NCBI RefSeq assembly: GCF_027744825.2
Contig: NC_071336.1
Location: 24,057,501-24,121,500, forward strand
DNA: 64,000 nucleotides
Direction: 5' to 3'
DNA from: Synchiropus splendidus
Lineage: Eukaryota; Chordata; Actinopteri; Syngnathiformes; Callionymidae
The notes under the pieces are model-generated. The model ran no database searches and was not told the DNA's origin. It saw nothing but the letters and a program-made list of their open reading frames with translations. This document shows, piece by piece, positions 29,719 through 64,000 of this stretch; positions within the stretch are counted from its first letter, which is position 1; every line of letters starts with the position of its first letter. The position numbers and the translations under genes are program-made.

Positions 29719-29872
29719 ATATATATATATTTGATATACTAATGCATTATGGTGATGTAAATAAAGGTCAAGTTTATTTCAGAATTTCATTCAAACACAT
29801 GATTTCATTCAGACAAATGATGTGAAGTCTGTATTTAACAATATGCTACTGAAATGTAATTCTAACAAATTG

Positions 29873-30015
29873 AACAAGCCTGGACTAAAGAAACCAGGAT
29901 TACATCATTGTACATTAAACAGATCTGGATTAAACATGAAACCTGTCTTGAACTAGTCTGTGTTAAACAAAACAGGATTAAACAAGACAGGGTTCAACAA
30001 GCCAGGATTAAATAA
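29873..30015. repeat. Degenerate minisatellite
   Basis: Imperfect units of about 15-16 bases resembling AAACAAGACAGGATTA recur about eight times (for example AAACAAAACAGGATT, AAACAAGACAGGGTT, CAACAAGCCAGGATT). Confidence 0.7.
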
Positions 30016-31624
30016 ACCTAAAGTAAACATAACCAAGTGTTCTGCTCAACTACAGTACCTTATAAAAAAAGTCTTAAAACAGCCATAATTCTGGCAACAT
30101 TTACATTGCTGGTTTATCTTAAACAATTATAATGTTATTGCTTTGAGGTGTATTTTCTTTTGGTTTGTAATATGCACTAAATAAATGCTATGACTATTAT
30201 TTCATTTCAGATTCATTTGGGAACCATCTATCTCTAGAGAACTGCGTATCAAAACTTGTCGAACAGCAACGTATGATTTTTGACATTATGTTAGAGGAAG
30301 TGGATCATCTCACTCACGGCCTCTGAGTCACTTTGGTGAGGGAGGATTTGATGCGTGGACATTGGAGTGACTATTGATTTGGTCAACATGAGATAAAAGT
30401 CACCCAACAGAACTGAACTTCGACCAAACTTCCAAAGTTATGCAAAACATGTGTGGATGATTTCAGGAATCTGCGTTCAGACCAGTAGTAACTGCGGGAA
30501 TTAATGTTTCGTGTGAGTGAAGCTGATCAGATAACTAGCGGAACCAGGGAGAGTCCTTCATCCTCACATTGATTCAGAGTCATCTGCTTATCTGATCTGA
30601 TTAGGAGACATGTTTCCACAGAGTCATAGGACTCCACGTCTGCCATTTGTCTCTCCAATTCAGACGCCCAGACTCTTCTGGGATACCAAGAAACAATCTG
30701 TCAAGAGTGTTCCTGGTTCCTGTCCCAGGGCCTCCCCCCATTGGTCACCACAGGAGAGAGAGCAGGATGTAGAGCAAGCTTTTCTCTTCAGTCCTCATGA
30801 CTGGCAACGTGGCACCAGACTGTTTGTCCATCCCACATTCCATCCTCCACTCCCTCATGAACACCTCCATCAGGGTAAGGATCTCATCTCACCATGTTCT
30901 CCAGCTGAGCCATGATCCTCAGCCAGTGGACTCCACATCATGGGAGTTCAAAGCTCCACTTCGCCGCAAGTCTCCTGTAAGTTCCAACAGCTCAGACCCA
31001 GGTGTGGGACATCATTAGACACACACCTCCGACAGCGATATCCAAGTCAACCATACCTACCATTGAGGTTGAAAACAAGAATCTCCATCTTTGAAACGTC
31101 CTCTTATCATCTTCACTCACATCATGTTCTGAAAAGCAAACACTAGAAGTATATCTATAGATCAAATTTTACTCCAAAATAATCACTACCATGAGATGTT
31201 TTCCTGTCGGTAGGGGGCGCCAAAAGTGCAACTAATGTTTGTGCCGTCCTCTTAAGTTAAGGAGTCCACCACAGGACACAAAGGAGGGCAATGACTTTAC
31301 CTACACATAACTCTGGAATCTAACCTGCGCCACAGAGAGCGAGACGGGGCAAGCAATGACCCGGACAGAAGATGCTGAGTCGGCGAGTTATTTCAGCACT
31401 TTTAATAATGACCCAGAGAGGCACAGATATCATTTACAGGACTACCGTCTCTACATGTGCTCCCACCAGTGACTTGTCCTCAGCCGAGTCTCAGCGACAC
31501 CTTGAGGTAGTTTTCTGTCTCCAGTCCTCGCTGACCTCCACCGACACTCTTCTTCTCCAAGGATGATTTGGAAGGTGATACATTTTTCGTTCAGGTGCGA
31601 TTAAGGATTTGAAAAAACTAAACA

Positions 31625-31634
31625 TTTATTTATT
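31625..31634 (-). terminator. slc12a7: Putative slc12a7 polyadenylation signal
   Basis: Two overlapping AATAAA hexamers on the minus strand (AATAAATAAA), about 1.0 kb after the slc12a7 stop at 32639. This is a plausible 3' end, but no cleavage site can be proved. Confidence 0.5.
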
Positions 31635-32638
31635 GGCTAAAAAGTGAGACACACGTCCACACACACACACACACACGCAGGCACACAGACACACGACACA
31701 CACAGCCTCTCTGACATCTTTAAAACACTAACACGTGACAGGTAACACTGCAGAACTACACGACGACAATAACAAAACAAAACAGGGATGTTGCATCACT
31801 GACCACCAGCTTTTTTTTTCCTGCAAGGAAGTAAAATACTTAAAAAAAATACTGCACAGCTAATCAACAAAGAGACTGTGGAGGTAAAGACGGCAGGCAG
31901 CTCTGGACTTCGTGCTCTCTTCATACTTCCACAGTTTCTTTCAGACACCTTTTGGCACTTTTTCCTCCTACACTCGTCAGTTTGGGGACTCGAAGCAGAA
32001 ACATTACGTAACAGTGACGACAGGTTTGAAAGGTTTCGGTAGTGCAAAGTCAACAGTGCTGGAACTACGGTCAGAGTACGATGCCACCGACGTCCGGACG
32101 ATTACAAAGACATTTGTGCTTTTCTTTCTCTTCCGTTACAATTCTGAAGGCAAAGGTTTGATTATATGTTGAGCTGAGCTAGTAGCGTAGAAAACTATCG
32201 AGAGCTGTCAGACAGCTACAACACCGTTTACATGTCTGTCCTCTTTTGTCCGGCGGCACTTGAACGCCGCCTCAGTATCTATCACCTTCCTACCTTTGCT
32301 CTTTCCACTTCCTGTCCAGACGTTTATCATGACAGTGACTTTTTACACAACAAGCAACAACATCAACACACGAAGGACAGAAGATACACAAATGAAAAAT
32401 ATAAAGTGTCTCTATGCTCTAGCGTCCGTCAGCGCAGTGGCGCCCGGCGTGGACACTCACGACGCTCGCGGCGTCCGTCGCCAACGTCCTCCTTCTTCCT
32501 GAAGTAGCTCGGAACAGCTGTCAATCACAAGTGGTGCCTCCTTCCAACCCGCCCTGTCAGCAAAACCCAAGTAGGCTCCTCGCCTCTTTAAAAATGCCCC
32601 GGTATCCATGGTAACAGCCCCTGCATGTGGACGGGTCC
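31635..32638 (-). other. slc12a7: Probable slc12a7 3' UTR
   Basis: Non-coding sequence following the stop codon. It includes a CA repeat at 31658-31700. The plus-strand frames here overlap one another and look spurious. Confidence 0.5.
31658..31700. repeat. (CA)n microsatellite, interrupted
   Basis: CA units broken by GCAGG and GA, in the probable 3' UTR of slc12a7. Confidence 0.9.
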
Positions 32639-63527
<30,889 letters not shown>

Positions 63528-64000
63528 TTTTGCACCATGTGCTTCTTCTCCGCTCCTTCCGTCTGTCACGCTCTATCTCTTCCCTCTTTCTCCTCCCACT
63601 TTTCTCCTCCTTTCTTCCTCAAAAGCCGATGCTATTCACTACCCTCTGGTTCTTTGCCACGTCCTTAAAGTCAACCTAGTCGGTGGGCACCTTGGTGTCT
63701 CAGGGAAACTATCTCAGGTTCTGTCGCTTGGACGCTGCTGTCTAACCATGTGACCCCTCTAACCCCACCCTCTGAAACTCTCCAAACAAGGAAGAGCAGG
63801 ACTGACCCACCCAGTTGGGGGGCAGTAAACGCACGCACATTTAGAGACAACAAATGACAAGTTTTTCTGCTCAAGTTTGACTCTCAGTAAACAGCCAGAG
63901 GGACAGTGAACAAGTGAGGAGGTACAGTTCAGTGACAGGAGAGCTGGCTACACTCTTCTTTATTGAAATAAAGAGGAACTGAAGGCAATTTCACACACAC
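63528..64000 (-). other. slc12a7: slc12a7 5' UTR and upstream region
   Basis: Sequence upstream of the start codon to the window edge. It is pyrimidine-rich on the plus strand (63540-63610). I saw no clear TATA box or CpG island. An upstream ATG at 63538 opens a 13-codon frame that overlaps the main start. Confidence 0.5.

Noticed and set aside
30610..31146. Run of three plus-strand frames between gfod1 and slc12a7
   Set aside because: Considered as a small gene or retroelement remnant, but there is no conserved motif, no start context and no continuity between frames.

Overview
The window is nuclear DNA from a ray-finned fish, most likely a percomorph teleost. It holds three intron-rich vertebrate genes with canonical GT-AG splice sites, small coding exons, many AT-rich microsatellites and short inverted-repeat transposons of the hAT kind. 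There are no bacterial operons, CRISPR arrays or phage features. Every protein gene I could support lies on the minus strand, so the window reads 5'->3' from right to left.

Right half (about 31.6-63.5 kb): a complete K-Cl cotransporter 4 gene, slc12a7, in 25 coding exons. The reading frame closes at every junction and gives a 1122-residue protein with the N-terminus MPTSFTVVPV and the C-terminus [13 protein letters not shown]. It is exactly 39 residues longer than the mammalian form as I remember it (1083). The whole difference is exon 22 (37078-37194), a regulatory module I otherwise know from KCC2. Intron 1 is about 13.8 kb and carries a hAT miniature element with a perfect 8-bp target duplication, a fold-back element, and a possible alternative first exon beside a TATA box near 55.3 kb.

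Middle (12.0-28.9 kb): a complete gfod1 gene (glucose-fructose oxidoreductase domain containing 1) in three coding exons, 393 residues. It has a 15.3-kb first intron and a GC-rich, CpG-rich first exon and promoter. The intron holds old transposon remnants and stretches that might be conserved non-coding elements.

Left (7.4-9.0 kb): a single-exon ORF of 545 residues that I cannot assign to a characterised family. It has a long disordered, repeat-like N-terminal part and a helical C-terminal domain of about 140 residues. Further left (1.15-5.6 kb) are the first seven coding exons of a kinesin-1 heavy chain gene (KIF5 family, closest to kif5b). The rest of that gene runs off the left edge.

The genes do not form a pathway: they are a microtubule motor, an unknown protein, an oxidoreductase-fold protein and an ion cotransporter. 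I found no convincing undescribed multi-gene system. The strongest leads for new biology are the unassigned 545-residue ORF, the KCC2-type exon inside slc12a7, the possible alternative slc12a7 promoter, and a four-copy family of fold-back elements of about 200 bp.
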